DNA from: Cladobotryum mycophilum
Taxonomy: Eukaryota > Ascomycota > Sordariomycetes > Hypocreales > Hypocreaceae
Direction of reading: 5' to 3'
Length of the DNA: 64,000 bases
Assembly (NCBI GenBank): GCA_036429605.1
Contig: CM071591.1
Location: forward strand, 310,001-374,000
Numbering within the stretch: the stretch's first letter is position 1; every line of letters begins with the position of its first letter. Below are positions 21,721 through 33,399 of this stretch, one piece after another. Made by a program: the position numbers and the translations under genes. The notes under the pieces were generated by a model. That model saw only the letters and a list, made by a program, of their open reading frames with translations. It ran no database searches and had not been told where the DNA came from.

Positions 21721-23277
21721 CTATTTGTCTTGAACCGTTTGAGCAGACACAGCAGCTTTAGACGGATGATTGGCCTCGGCGTATGCCCCATCATCATCCC
21801 TTATGGCTCTAAACAGCCTCCTCGCAATGACTAACCGCAAAACGAGCGCGAACAGCGATGTGAGCATGATGCCGCACGCGGCGAACAGCTGAATGCCAAG
21901 GTAGCTCCCAGTCCTGCTGAGAATGGCACCAGAAATCGGCGGACCTATGAGGGATCCAACGCCCTTGACGATGGACACCATGCCCAGTCTGGTTCCTAGG
22001 CGGCTCATGTCCGATGTGATGGACGTCAAGACCACCGCCCCGAGGGACACCACCGCCCCGGAAAAGAAGCCGTACAGAACCGCAAAGGCAATGTTTCCGG
22101 CGGCGTTGGTCACGCTGATCCAGTAAAAGACGCTGGTGCTGCTCAGGGCGCAGACGACAATGTACGTATCCAGGGAACCGACCCTGTCAGCGATGGACGA
22201 GGGAATGATTCGGCCCGGGATGGATGATGCGTTAAGGATCGCCAAGAGGTACTGGGCTAGAGTGTGGCTCTGCATGCCGTGCGAGAGGGCGAAACCCTGC
22301 AGGTAGTAAGGGGGTTGAAGAAGGCAATATTATTGAAGAAGATGGCGACGCAGTATAGGATAAAGGTTCTCTCCTTTAGTGCCGCGGAGTCCCAAAACCA
22401 GCGGAGGGATAGTCCCCCTGTTGCCATGCAGGTTTCGTGCGTGTCACCCGCGGCCGAAAGACGGCAATAGAAAAGAGACACATGGCAAAGACGATGAAGC
22501 CCATGATCCTCATGGTCCACCCGAAACCCAGCTCCGCCTGCATCTTCTGGAACATGAGCGGGTACAGCGTCGAGCCGAGCCCGCTGCCCACGGTAGCGAG
22601 ACCCATGGCCGTGGCCCTGCGCTTCCGAAAGTACATGGGCACGATGGCGATGGACGGGATGGACAGGCAGCAGGCGCCGAGTCCGATGCAGACGCCCTGG
22701 GCGAGGAAGATGTGCCAGTACTGGGTGCCGATGCTGGTGAGCATGAAGCCCAGAGTGACGAGCAGGGTTCCGACCACGAGCAAGGTCCGGCAGTAGCCAA
22801 TGTCATATAGGGGGCCTATGACGGCGCCTACGGCCATGAGGCAGAAGACTTGGGTAGAGCCGATCCAAGAGATGGCGGAGGGCGAAGAGTGCTTCAAGAG
22901 CCCTGTTTCGTAGTATGCCTGAAAGACACCAAAGCTATTGAGCAGCCCCCTGGAAGCGACGGTCAGTTTTGTATATAAGACACACGCACACACATGCACG
23001 CACACAAACAGAAAAAGAAAAAGGCAGTCAAATAAAACGAAAAGCTCGCATACAAATGATTAAAGTACAAGGCAAACGATGCGGCCACCTGAAGCCATGC
23101 CTGCGTTCCTCCATCCAGAGGAATATCAGGAGGGGTATCATTATGCACCTGCACCACAGTCTGCGGAGGAGGCGGTTCTTCGTTCGTGGGCTCGATGATG
23201 AGGCCTGCATCCATGGCAAGGGTTGGCCGGCCGGTAGATGAGCCCTCATCACGCTCTTGATGTTTTGACGAAGCCAT
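21721..23277 (-). CDS. MFS transporter, monocarboxylate-transporter (MCH) type, with two one-base frame breaks
   Basis: Two exons, 23054-23277 and 21721-22949 (intron 104 nt), cover 12 predicted membrane helices typical of the fungal Mch/monocarboxylate permease family. Landmarks are the D-G-G-x-x-A-W opening after a polar N-terminus, GLLNSFGVFQ after the splice, and RKRRATAMGLATVGSGLGS in the central loop region. The exon 2 frame breaks twice: at a 5-base run 22414-22418 and a 5-base run 22310-22314. One extra base in each run gives an unbroken 484-residue protein, including KERTFILYC and YYLQGFALSHGM across the joins. Members carry monocarboxylates, riboflavin or unknown solutes across the plasma membrane; the substrate here cannot be named. 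It converges with ima1. Confidence 0.85.
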
Positions 23278-26200
23278 GCTGGCTATTCAAGAAGCAGCCA
23301 TTTTTCTTTTTCTCTCTTGATGTCAAGATATAGGGAACCGAGCAATCAAGGGCGTATTGTATTCCCCTTTCTCGTGTGCACAAAACATGGCCGAGGACGG
23401 AAGGTCCACATTGTCTCGGGAATAAGGCACGGCATATTGCGTATGAGAGGAGAGGTGGTTGTTGGTGGTGGTGGAACGAGGGTCGTATCGGCATTTTGAA
23501 GAGCGGGCTGTTAGTGCATTGCGGGGGAAATGTAGATAACTGCTAACAATCCGAACATTGAACCCTGGATGACGAGGCGAAATGGACATGTCACGGCTGG
23601 GAGTAGAATTCGGCATGCATCATAAACAAGAGATATGGGAAAAGTAGAAGTAGCGCCATAGAGCAAGAGAATATTATTGTGACATGGCGATTTGCGTAAA
23701 ATCAGAGGTGAAGCTTCTAGGGGAAGGTTGGTTTGATCAAAGGAGGGAGTACTTGATATTATGTCAGCAAATCAAGATGATGACAACTTTACTTTTTGGC
23801 AAGTGCAAAGAACCAAAGCAAACCCTAAAATGAGCATCCATCAATAATGATGATGATGATGATGATGATGGTATTCAATCCTACCCAGTCAGCTTAGGTA
23901 TTCCTGGCCGAGTCTCAACATGGTCATTGGTCTTATTACTTGTACATACAATACTCCGTACAGTAAGAGCAAAAGGGGAGCGAGCGAGTAATTCCTTGTA
24001 CTCTCCCAGGCTCCCCACCGTAGCAAGTAAATTGAATGCCTGCGGTTTTCGCTAAGCGGAGGATCCCTTCCCTTCCTTTTCGGTATAGTAATTAATACCA
24101 AGTTACTTTTATGGGGAGTGAAGGAAGAGAGAGAGAGAGAGAGAGGGAGAGAGAGTACATCTCCCGTAGGAGCATGGAGCTTTGGACTGCCTTGCATTTC
24201 GCCTGAATCAAAAAAAGTTCGGATTTCATGCTTCCGCCTGTTGCGGTTTTTTATCTTATTGGGGGAAGGAAAAAGGAAGATGGCTGAAATGGATTGCATA
24301 TGATGTGTCCTGTTCATTGGTTTAGGGGGAGGGAGGGGGGAACGGGGTATGCCTGACGGAAGAGAAGCATTCTCATAGGGTTGGCTGTATGGAAGTAGTA
24401 GAGGTATATGCCCATTGCCATTCTCATGATCATGATCATCAGTGTTTTTTGCATGGTCATGGCCTTGACAAAGATGAGCAATTCAGCCAACAGCATTTCA
24501 GCGTTTAACAGTTTCGCCTCACTTGCATATTTATTGTTACACAATTCCATTGAGTCAAGAAAATAAAAAATAAAAATAAAAATAAAAATAAAAAGGATGC
24601 AGCGGCGCAGCGGGAAGATTGATTAAAACCGAGTGTGTGACCTGCCCCCATCTTTTGTTTCGGTGACGTGAAGGGACAGTTGATTTATTATTTGATTAAT
24701 TAATTTGATCCATCCATTCACGCATTTCACGCACGCATGTCTACCTGAAGGGAACATGCCATGCATCAGGCTCAATGCATTCGAGGCGTGAAGCTTCGGT
24801 GTCAAAAAAACGGTAGCGTGTCGCGTGTGTGCTTCCGCCCCAACACTATGTACTTTGTAGAAGGCAAAGACACACAAAAGAAAGGGAAAAAAGAAGAAAA
24901 AGAAAAACCTCTTCATGTTTCTTCTTCTCCTCATCAACAGTTTCGGGTTTCGGAGACCGCCATCTTTGGTCGGGAGAGTCCAGTCCAGTCCGGTCTGGTC
25001 TGGTCTGGTCTGGTCCAGCAAATGATTCCAAGATCCGGTAAAAGGCAACACTTACGGTAGAGACACACACAAAAAAACGTGGAGGGCTACTATAGAGTAC
25101 AAGTAGTAGTTGACTTAGCCAAGGTGAAATGGGGAAAAAAACAAGGTCTCAAGGTTTCACAGTGTGCCATTTTAAGATGATTGCATATTATGTTTTGCAT
25201 TTTCTTCTTTCTTTCTTTCTTTCGGACGTATGTGCTTGGCATTTCTTTTCGTTTCTTCATCAGGCATCCTGTAGCCGCCGCATCCGGTACACTGTCGTGT
25301 GACTTGTGTGCGTACGTGCAGAAGAGATCTGTGACGGCAGAATGCCCTTCCTTGCCAGTGCCTATTCGTCCTTTATGTACGGTATTGTACTCGTTCTCTG
25401 TACTCTGTACCCCGGATCCCCAGCCAACTGTGAGTGAGTGAGCCAGTGGGATCAAGTTTTTGACCAACACTCTTGACACAACATAACACCTTCGCGTCAT
25501 AGCCCAACTCCGACTTGTCGTAAATCCGAACCAAAACAACTTCTCCGTAAAGCCAACAACCAACCAAAGCGCACACTTGACAGCTACAGTGCGGTAGTCG
25601 TGCCGGACGGTACGGGGTGTTTGTGGAATGACGAACGTCGGACAAACTCTCAACTTTCTCGCGTGTTCATGCTCCCCGGATAGTTCTTCATCTCCGTTGG
25701 TTCGACGGATCCCGATCCGGCCGTAATTACGCTTTTTACTCTGTAGACGGCACAACAAATACATGGAGGATTAGTAACAGCAGCAGCAGCAAAAAAAAAA
25801 AAAAGAAGAGAAAAGAAAAGAAGAAAAAAGGTCTCATCTTAAACACGATGGGTCCAGATCGATCCCGGAGCTTCCCCCTGATGTAACTCTATAAGGAGTA
25901 AGTGGTACTGGCTGGTAGGCACCTACATGTACGTACATGCAATCAAGTCAATTATCAAGGCAAAGAAATTGATCATGTGTGCAATATGTGAGAATCCCCT
26001 TTTGCTACGCTGTGATTAAATATGGGGAAGGGGTGGAAGAGATGCTTGTTTTTGGGACCCAAGTCAATATTGAAATACCTTATGAAAAGCAGGGACGCGC
26101 ACCAACAAGAGACAAATCCCCATTCGGTAATGGAGGCGGAGAAACTTGGTACAGTACAAATGACTCCGTGCGTATTCTATACTCCGTGCAGGTACATGTA

Positions 26201-28958
26201 CATGGTGCGTGGGGAGAGATTTATCGTAGCATCCTACTACGCCGAAATGGGGGACGCGGTGGATGGATGGATCTCTTGGATTGCTAATTCAGATTCATCA
26301 TCAGAACATAAAATTGTCCGTGCTATTGCGGTGCAGTGGATACAAGTTCCTTTATGTACAAGTATGTACATATGTACGGAGAAGGAAAGTTATTTCTGTA
26401 AAATAGTAGCAGTCACATTTATCATGCATCGTTTTATGTACATGTGTGTTCAAGGAAAAGGAATTCGTCAGGGGCAACGGGGGAAACAGGCTTACACATT
26501 ACAAGTAGGTACACACACACACACGGGCGGGCTGCTCCCTTTTTGAGGCTGCTGAGGCGTGAGCTCCTTGTGCAGCAGCAGCAAGCCCCCTTCCCCCTTC
26601 AGCAGCCTCATAACCAGCATCAACATTGTTCAGCCAACAGGAGTTACGCGTCTGATCGTCCATCAAAGGGAGGCGCGGAATTATGGGGGAAAGGGAGGGG
26701 GGAGAGCGAATCAAGGCTTTTCGTTGACGGCTGCTGCTGCTGCTGCTGCTGCTCGTGTCGTGGCAATGTTCCTAATTCTGGGGAAAAGCATAGCATAGCA
26801 TTAGGCTGACACAGAAAGTGACTATGATTAGCACAAAGACGTTGGATGACGAAACCAATCTCAGGGTCCTGCATTTGGAGCTGGAGATGATGTCCATCCA
26901 TCCCCCTCCACCCACCCCTGGTCAGTGTGGTGTGGTTGCCCAGCCGCGGTTCCATTTTTGAGGGTAGCAGCTTTCAAGCATCGACATCCTGCCAGCTCAC
27001 CTCTTCTCTCTCCGGAGAGCATGGGGGAGAGGACTCGGACCGGTACTTGTGTCGGGGGCCAAACATGAGGAGGCAGGTATGTACTACTTGTACGGAGTAT
27101 GGTGGTGATGCGCACATCAAGCTTTGCATATCCCGTACTTTATGCCTATCTCGAGTGCAAGTATCTATGCAGATTTATGTCAGGGGAAGGGATCTGGAAC
27201 AACCAAGGCTTTTTGTCTTTCATCTCCAAGCTTGCAAAGCTTGAAAGCCTCCTCCGAGGTAAAACTTGGGTCTGGGTATCATTGGATTGGATTGGAGCTT
27301 TTGCACAAAACAATCCAAAAAAAGGGCTTCACCACTAAAGTAAACCTTATGACCGTCATATTTACGCCCGTCATACTGCACTTGCGAATAGTAATGCAGC
27401 CCACACGAAGCTTACTTACTCGTCGTGGTGGTGATTTTGGGGCGTTTTTCGTTCTGTTGGCTCGCCGACCGACGAGTCCGACGCGGCGTTTGCTCATTTT
27501 TTTCTTTCTATTTCTAAGCCCTGGACTGAACATGAAAGGTACAAGGCGAACTCATGTAATTTATATACATCTTCCAAGTACATCGGCCCGTAGAAGAGAA
27601 GAGAAAGGAGTGACTTGCTCGCGTTGCTGTCGGTCGATCATCGACAAGTGCGCCATACCGTGCATTGAGCGGTGGATCCGAAGGTAGCGCTGTGAAGAAA
27701 TGGCGACGCTACAGGGCATCTCAGACCACTAGAGGGTGACCGCTGAGTGCGGAATGGGGAGAGCCCTGGAGTCAGTGAGTGAGTGTGGGGGCTGGCAATG
27801 GCGAGCATGGAACCTTGGGAAAAAAGTCAAGTATCCATATCTGGGTGGATGGATTCGAAATCCAATGCCAGTGAATTATTATTAAGGCATCCATTCATGT
27901 CCACTGAAATGTCCCGCTGCGACAGGAAATCAAATGCCATACATGCCCTGTAACTCCACTGCACTCCCTCCACCGTTAGGTACGTATCTCAAAAGCTCCA
28001 GGGCTTGTTGAGGCTTCAGGGCTTCAGAGGCTTGAGAGCCCTGTGAATTGGTGGATGCCCACCCTTAGATGGCAGATGGATATCCATAGGTTCCCCCCCG
28101 CTTGCCCCCATCCCACCACTTCCATCCACTTTAGGCTTAGGCTAGCTGATGGAGAACAATTTTATACTTGTACCTTGTATTTTAATTTTGCTTCCATGGT
28201 CTGATTCTTGACTTGCAGTGGTCACTGGTGGTCTGGAAAATCTGGTTTAGTCTAGCTCTGGGTACGTACCTCCTCCAACCAAGAAGAAAAAATAAACCAG
28301 GGTTCTTTTTTTCCCTTGTGTTCCTGTTCCCAAAGAGATCCGTGTCTCAGTCTTGCTCACTTCCCCAAACCCACGCTCACACCTTGAGATCTGCCACTCC
28401 CACTCCCACCATCCCATCCCACGCGACCTTGAAGGCGCTGTGCCTGATTTTCTTGACCGAGTTGGTCCTGCCTTTTCTCGTCTTCTTCTCTTCTTCTCCT
28501 TCTTTCTCCTCCCTCCCTCCTTGTTTGTCTCTTCTCCTCTCTTCTTCAACTCATTCATTATTCACCTCACCCTCGAGACAAGATGGCTTCTCTTATCCAG
28601 CTCTCCGCTTCCATTAAACCCATTAGCCTGCTGTAGGCTTTTTGGACCTTTGCACCCCACGCGAAACCTGCAATCTGTCTGGCTTGACCAACAGGGTGCA
28701 ATACCAAAAAGTCTAAACCAACAACCTCAACCTTGTCGAAGCCCTCGTACGCAGAGAAAACTATAACTTCTTTTTTGTTTTGATTCTTTCGAATCATTGA
28801 AGAGTCAGAATTCAACCAGCAATCGTTCTACATACCTAAATAAGCATCCTCCCGTTGCCATCCCAGCCGCCCAACGCCAAAGGTTATTCCATCCCGCTCG
28901 ACAGACCGATACCCCCCAGTCTTCCCATCCGCTTCGATATAAAAATACAAAAAGAAAC
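23278..28958. other. Gene-poor intergenic block with low-complexity DNA
   Basis: About 5.7 kb between two divergent genes without a recognisable gene. It contains a GAT trinucleotide run (23848-23870), a GA-rich tract (about 24126-24154), an AAAAT-type pentamer repeat (24565-24595), a pentamer minisatellite (24977-25018), poly-A (25791-25804), a CTG/CAG run (about 26731-26754), and several TACTTGTA- and TACGGAGTA-type motifs. From about 28410 to 28570 the plus strand is strongly pyrimidine-rich, as often seen just upstream of fungal genes, and probably belongs to the Siw14-like gene's promoter and leader. The longest open frame (224 codons, minus strand near 25.1-25.8 kb) has no domain and was rejected. 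Confidence 0.55.
24977..25018 (+). repeat. Pentamer minisatellite AGTCC/GGTCT
   Basis: Three copies of AGTCC are followed by four of GGTCT and a closing GGTCC. The 5' and 3' units can pair partly with one another, so the tract may form a short hairpin or slip during replication. No function is implied. Confidence 0.7.
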
Positions 28959-30010
28959 ATGGCCGCCAAGAGGAATTCACGTCTCTACGTGGATGAGAAT
29001 ACACATCACAGCGAAGATAGTAATCGCTTGTCTCGACGGAATTCCCGGAATTGCACCGCCGAAGACTTGCAGCAGGTGGCGAAACTAGGCGACGAGGAAG
29101 CCAATATTGGGCTGTCTCCCAAGGACTCAGCTCCTGTCTCGCCTTCTGAGACGAATCAGCCCTCGGAAAAGGAGCCATCGCCAGCGGTTCCCAAAGTTGA
29201 CAAGTGGTCAGGTAAGAAAATCCCACCCCTTGATTATTATTTTTTCTTTCGCAGTCAGCATGACTAACCTGCGTCCAGTCCCAGCGACCACCACATCATT
29301 GATGGCGCCCTCAGTAGCCCAGCCCCTATTTCCGATACCTCCCTTGGAAGGACGACCACTCAATTTCGGTTTGGTCATTCCAGGGGTCTACAGAAGCAGC
29401 TATCCCAAGGCTGAGGACTATGACTTCCTCCAGGACTTGAAGTTGAAGACGGTGGTGTGCGTATTTTCCACTTTTCCATCCTTGTACTTGGAGACTAACC
29501 CTCGATAGGACACTGGTAAAAAGAGACGAAATTGATCATGAATTCGAATCCTTCCTTACAACCAATGGCGTCCGTCAGGTCATTTTCAACATGAAGGGAA
29601 CGAAAAAGGAGGCCATCCCTCTCAGCACCATGACTTCAATTCTCAATCTCGTCCTCGACCAGAGGAATTATCCTCTCATGATCCACTGCAATCACGGCAA
29701 GCATCGTACCGGCTGTGTCGTCGCCCTTGTACGCAAGATTTCGGGCTGGAATATCGACAAGGTCCTCGACGAGTACAAGACCTATGCGACGCCCAAGATT
29801 CGCGAGTGCGATGTCGACTACATCACCTCGTTCCAATTGACGCCATTTCAGCCAACGTCAGTGCGTCCCGTCGGCGAACAATCATTACGTTTTACCCCTA
29901 TGCAAGTAAGGTCCTTTCTGAGGACCCTGCTCTTCTCGACCTTTGTTGTCGTCATATGGACGGTATCCGGTTCTCAAATGATTACGACGCAAGAACGAGG
30001 ACCTAATTGA
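28959..30010 (+). CDS. Siw14-like dual-specificity/inositol pyrophosphate phosphatase
   Basis: Three exons (28959-29211, 29279-29456, 29509-30010) give 933 nt and 310 residues. The first about 85 residues are polar and low-complexity. The phosphatase domain begins near FGLVIPGVYRSSYP and includes the catalytic CX5R loop HCNHGKHRTG, the signature of the Siw14/Oca plant-and-fungi atypical DSP family. Yeast Siw14 removes the beta-phosphate from inositol pyrophosphates; that substrate is likely here but not shown. The C-terminus carries a hydrophobic stretch (LLFSTFVVVIW), which could be a membrane tail and is unusual next to yeast Siw14. For the first intron, the acceptor at 29278 was preferred over one at 29254 because a CTAAC branch site precedes it; both keep frame. 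Confidence 0.87.
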
Positions 30011-30089
30011 GGTCAATATGTCTAGTACCGGCACGTGCTAGTGGGACATGACGTCTCATATCCATCTTCATCCTTCGGTCTTGACTAAG

Positions 30090-30109
30090 CCAAAAAAAAA
30101 AAAAAAAAA
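30090..30109 (+). repeat. Poly-A tract
   Basis: A run of about 18 adenines lies in the convergent region between the Siw14-like gene (plus) and the Aim19-like gene (minus). It is most simply a low-complexity tract near the 3' untranslated regions. Confidence 0.6.
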
Positions 30110-30842
30110 GTCGACCAAAAACATCACGAATACTTGATTAGGGATACTACAGGTATAGACTTGGTTTGCCACGGATTTTGAACGGCAGTTTTGCATGAAT
30201 GGAGACTTCTCCAACCGGTTACAAGGGTATTACAGACATGGTACACTTTTTTATGTTTTTATTGTTTTGCTTTCACACTTTGAAAGGGTTTAATGGGGCC
30301 GAAGAAAACTCAAGAGCTGAAAGATTCGGCAGCGGCGTTTAACAGAAAGGGTGGTGATACACGAGCAACCCGGGCACAGCAGACCTGGGCAATTGCTTCT
30401 ACAGGATACTGTATTTTTTTCTCCTTTGTTTTCTTTGTTCGGAGTATAGGAAATGATTTTGGATTTTGTTTGTCAACCAGTATTGTATTAATCTCAGCAT
30501 AGATGCCTGGTGTTCAAACCGGTAGCGGATCGTGTCGAGACCAGCTCGCCCTATTGTGGTTTGAGGACATGGTCGAGCACATCTTGCTCAGAAAGAGCGC
30601 CCGCATTGCGGGATCCCAGATCATGTCTGGCGAATGAAAGTAGTAAAATTATTTCATGGTGTCTGAGTCTATAACAGCGATGTCTGATTCATGTTTCCTT
30701 GGTTTTTGTATGCAATATGTCACTATATAGTGACTGTATCATGTCTTCTTGTTCCGTCCGCACTCATCGTATAATTATCTTATACAAAAGTGTCGCAAGG
30801 TGTAAATCCATGACCCCTTTCTAACAGGACACAACAACCTCC

Positions 30843-31461
30843 TCACTCATTAAACTGTCCCCATCGATTCCGTTCAATCCTCTGCTGCCGATCCTTCTCC
30901 GCGCTCCCGTGAAAGTATACCCACCCGCCGGCCACGCTGTTGGCGGCGCCGAGGCCAATCGCCGAGCCGCGGACGGCGCCCCGGATGGTGAACTTGTTGC
31001 GCAGGGTCTGCCGCCTGCGGAAGGCGAGGAGGGCGTAGAGGCCAGACCAGGCGGCCGTGAGGCCGGCGCTGGCGGTCGGGTAGCCGGAGAGGTTGAGGTA
31101 GGAGGAGAAGAGGAGGGTGGGGGTGAAGAGGGTGAGGGGGAGGAGCTGGAGGGGGCGGGCGTGCAGGGCGGTGACGAGGGTTGCGAGGAGGGAGGGGGGA
31201 GGGAGGATGCTGGGGGAGGTTGAGTTAGCTTTTTCTTTTCTTTTTTTTTCTTTTTCTTGTATGTGTGATTATGATGATGATTGTCGTGATGTTGAGTGAA
31301 GAGGATGAGATGAGTGAAGAGAGTGAAGGGGATGAGTGAAGGGAGTAAAAAAAAGGATTGAGTGAAGGTTGGGTGCGTGAGATGGGGGGAGTTGGGTTTG
31401 ATGAATTGGTAGACTTACAACCCCATTCACTGAGACGATCTGTAATGGACTTTTCTGCCAT
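30843..31461 (-). CDS. Aim19-like small mitochondrial membrane protein (one-base frame break)
   Basis: Exon 1 (31419-31461) encodes MAEKSITDRLSEWG, and exon 2 (30843-31209) the rest; the intron is 209 nt with GTAAGT and a pyrimidine-rich CAG acceptor. Exon 2 translates to a hydrophobic protein with SSYLNLSGYPTASAG, AAWSGLYALLAFRRR, and IGLGAANSVAGGWVYF, matching the spacing of the Aim19 family (AG-x-WS-LY, then Arg pair, then N-x-G-x-Y). The predicted product has two to three membrane helices and about 136 residues. Exon phases disagree by one base; one additional base in the 6-base G run at 31194-31199 (plus strand) restores the frame. Aim19 is a mitochondrial protein of unknown function in yeast. 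The family assignment rests on remembered spacing. Confidence 0.62.
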
Positions 31462-31939
31462 GTTCTTGATTTATCCTTTTTATCTGTTATTATGGGTAAT
31501 TGGCGAGTTTGGCGGTGATTTACGTGAGAGCCCCGTCGCTCATGGATTCTCTTTTGAAGGGAGGATGGAAACTTGCTTTGGGAGACATGACGTCGTCAAA
31601 TTCTTAAAGGTTGTATGACTAAGCGAGATTTGGGCGAGCAAATCACGGGCCTACGATTTCGGAAGGCGAAACACAGCAATACAACAACAAAACATCACGG
31701 GACATCAAGACACTGAGACATCAAAAAACGTTGAGATGTGGAGGAAAGCTTTTGCGCAAAGAACCGTTCAGATGAGAAAATGAACGATAATGATGATGAT
31801 TCGGTTGATGATGTGGGGTGCTCTTCTGCCCTCTTTCAACTCGGGAGCTCACCACAATCACAAAAAAGTGTTACAAGACAAGAAACAGACGTCTTTTTAA
31901 TGCCACCACCAACTCATATGCATTTCCTCCCCATCTCCG

Positions 31940-32470
31940 TTATTGTGCATGAACATTGGGAGCAATGCCGAGATGATGAAGGACGCGACGAACAACTCCA
32001 TAATCGCGATTGGAGTCAATCCACACGGCCCCCACCAACGCCTCCATCGTGGAAGCGCCAGTGACTCGAGATATTTCTCCCTGACAAGACCCTGGTACCT
32101 TTACGAACGGGGCAATGTCCCACTCCTTCATTTTTTGTTCCAGCGCCGCGTTGGACGCCTCTGCCTCATGGGTATCATGACACTGTTCTGCATAAAATCT
32201 AGGGTTAACAAGAGAAGATTATCTTCTAGGCCAAAAACCAAGGGGGTTCAACCCACTAGTACTTGCCCCCTCCATGATACCATCATCTATAATGACGAGT
32301 CGGAGCACGGCATCCCCGATCTGTGCGAGGCCCTTGTTTCCATGCCTTCTGGCGTTGTCGCGTGAAAGCGACTGTCCCGCCCCGGGAGCCTGGAATGCCT
32401 CCGAGACGAGTTCAAAGTCTCGAAACTCGTATGCCAGAATGTTTTGGATCTCGTGTTGGTCTGGCATCAT
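31940..32470 (-). CDS. RNase III-domain-like protein, catalytically degenerate
   Basis: Two exons (32257-32470 and 31940-32187) sum to 462 nt and 153 residues. The intron has a GTGGGT donor (a GTACTA donor six bases upstream is possible) and a GCAG acceptor. The fold is recognised from NKGLAQIGDAVLRLVIIDDG, matching the RNase III signature helix, and ASTMEALVGAVWIDS, matching the second catalytic helix. Of the acidic residues that bind Mg2+ in active RNase III, the GDA Asp and the EAL Glu remain. The ERLEF-type glutamates and the DAxEA Asp are replaced, so it is probably not a standard double-strand endonuclease. Small single-domain relatives occur in many Pezizomycotina; some RNase III-like folds serve in mitochondrial ribosomes. 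Function is otherwise unknown. Confidence 0.72.
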
Positions 32471-33264
32471 TTGGAAACAGGTTTTAATTGCATGAGTTGA
32501 CCAAACATGGGGTAAGCTTGAGATTTTGGATCAGAGGCCATGGGTGTCTCTAGTCTTATACAGACAGGCGGCCTGCAAGCCATGCGCCGTGTACACCTCA
32601 TCGTTACCTCATTTACTGCTTGTGAGCCTGGGATCCCATATCTTGCTTCCCATTCAACACAGGTCAACTTGAAAGGCTAAATGATATCAGCTATCTACTA
32701 CCTTTCGTGACGTAGTCCTGACTTCATGCCCGATTTCTACCCTCACTCTGAAGGAACATTTTCCCCATCGACTATTAGTTTCCTCCTCTTGTTAATCTCA
32801 AATACGCCACCACGGCCGCTCTAACAATCCGGCCATGGATATGGTTCCCATCAAAGACGCCAATACTGGGATGGAAGGGTAAGGACGAGGTGAAGAACTG
32901 CCACGCGGTGGAAAAAGACACACGGGTCGACCACTTGAACTTACACTGAAAGGGTGTCGATCAAGACCTGTGTTTCTCTTCCACCCCTTGACCGTTCAGC
33001 GCAGGCCGGCTTGTCATATCTAACAACTGTTAACCTCCCCCTACCCCATCAGTCCCATTCCCCATCGATTAAATGCCATATTGGTCAAAAAGCTGTACAC
33101 GACGACGGGACGGCCCATCTGGCTTCAAACTCAAGACATGCCTCCAAGTTCGAATGTGAGCAAGTTCGAGATGTATAAGAGATGCAGTTCGCGGGGCCAA
33201 AAAGAGAATGGTCAGTTTTCACCTTTTGAAAGACTTACAAGGGGATTTCCTCTGTCGTCAAAGC

Positions 33265-33383
33265 ACATACGACCACAGCCACCTGAGAAATCTGGATCCC
33301 GTCTGATCTCCGATTGATAACCAGGTGAGCGCTGGATTAGTAGCTGGGTCGGTGACGACCAGCGAACCCCTGGTGTTGTATGT
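33265..33383 (+). rRNA. 5S ribosomal RNA
   Basis: A 119-nt sequence opens ACATACGACCACAGCC and ends GGTGTTGTATGT, whose ends pair to form helix I. Internal blocks match eukaryotic 5S rRNA: CCACCTGAGAAA, CCCGTCTGATCTCCGAT, TAACCAGGTGAGCGC and GGATTAGTAGCTGGGTCGGTGACGACC, the last being the internal control region C-box. Runs of five and nine T follow at 33383-33399, as expected for RNA polymerase III termination. It stands alone, as dispersed 5S genes do in many filamentous fungi. Length and pairing fit an intact gene. Confidence 0.9.
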
Positions 33384-33399
33384 TTTTGTCTTTTTTTTT

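Noticed and set aside
25090..25764. A 224-codon minus-strand open frame in the gene-poor block
   Set aside because: No domain, no signal or membrane pattern, mixed low-complexity end (Lys/Arg runs from CTTT repeats) and no splice partners; composition looks like non-coding DNA.
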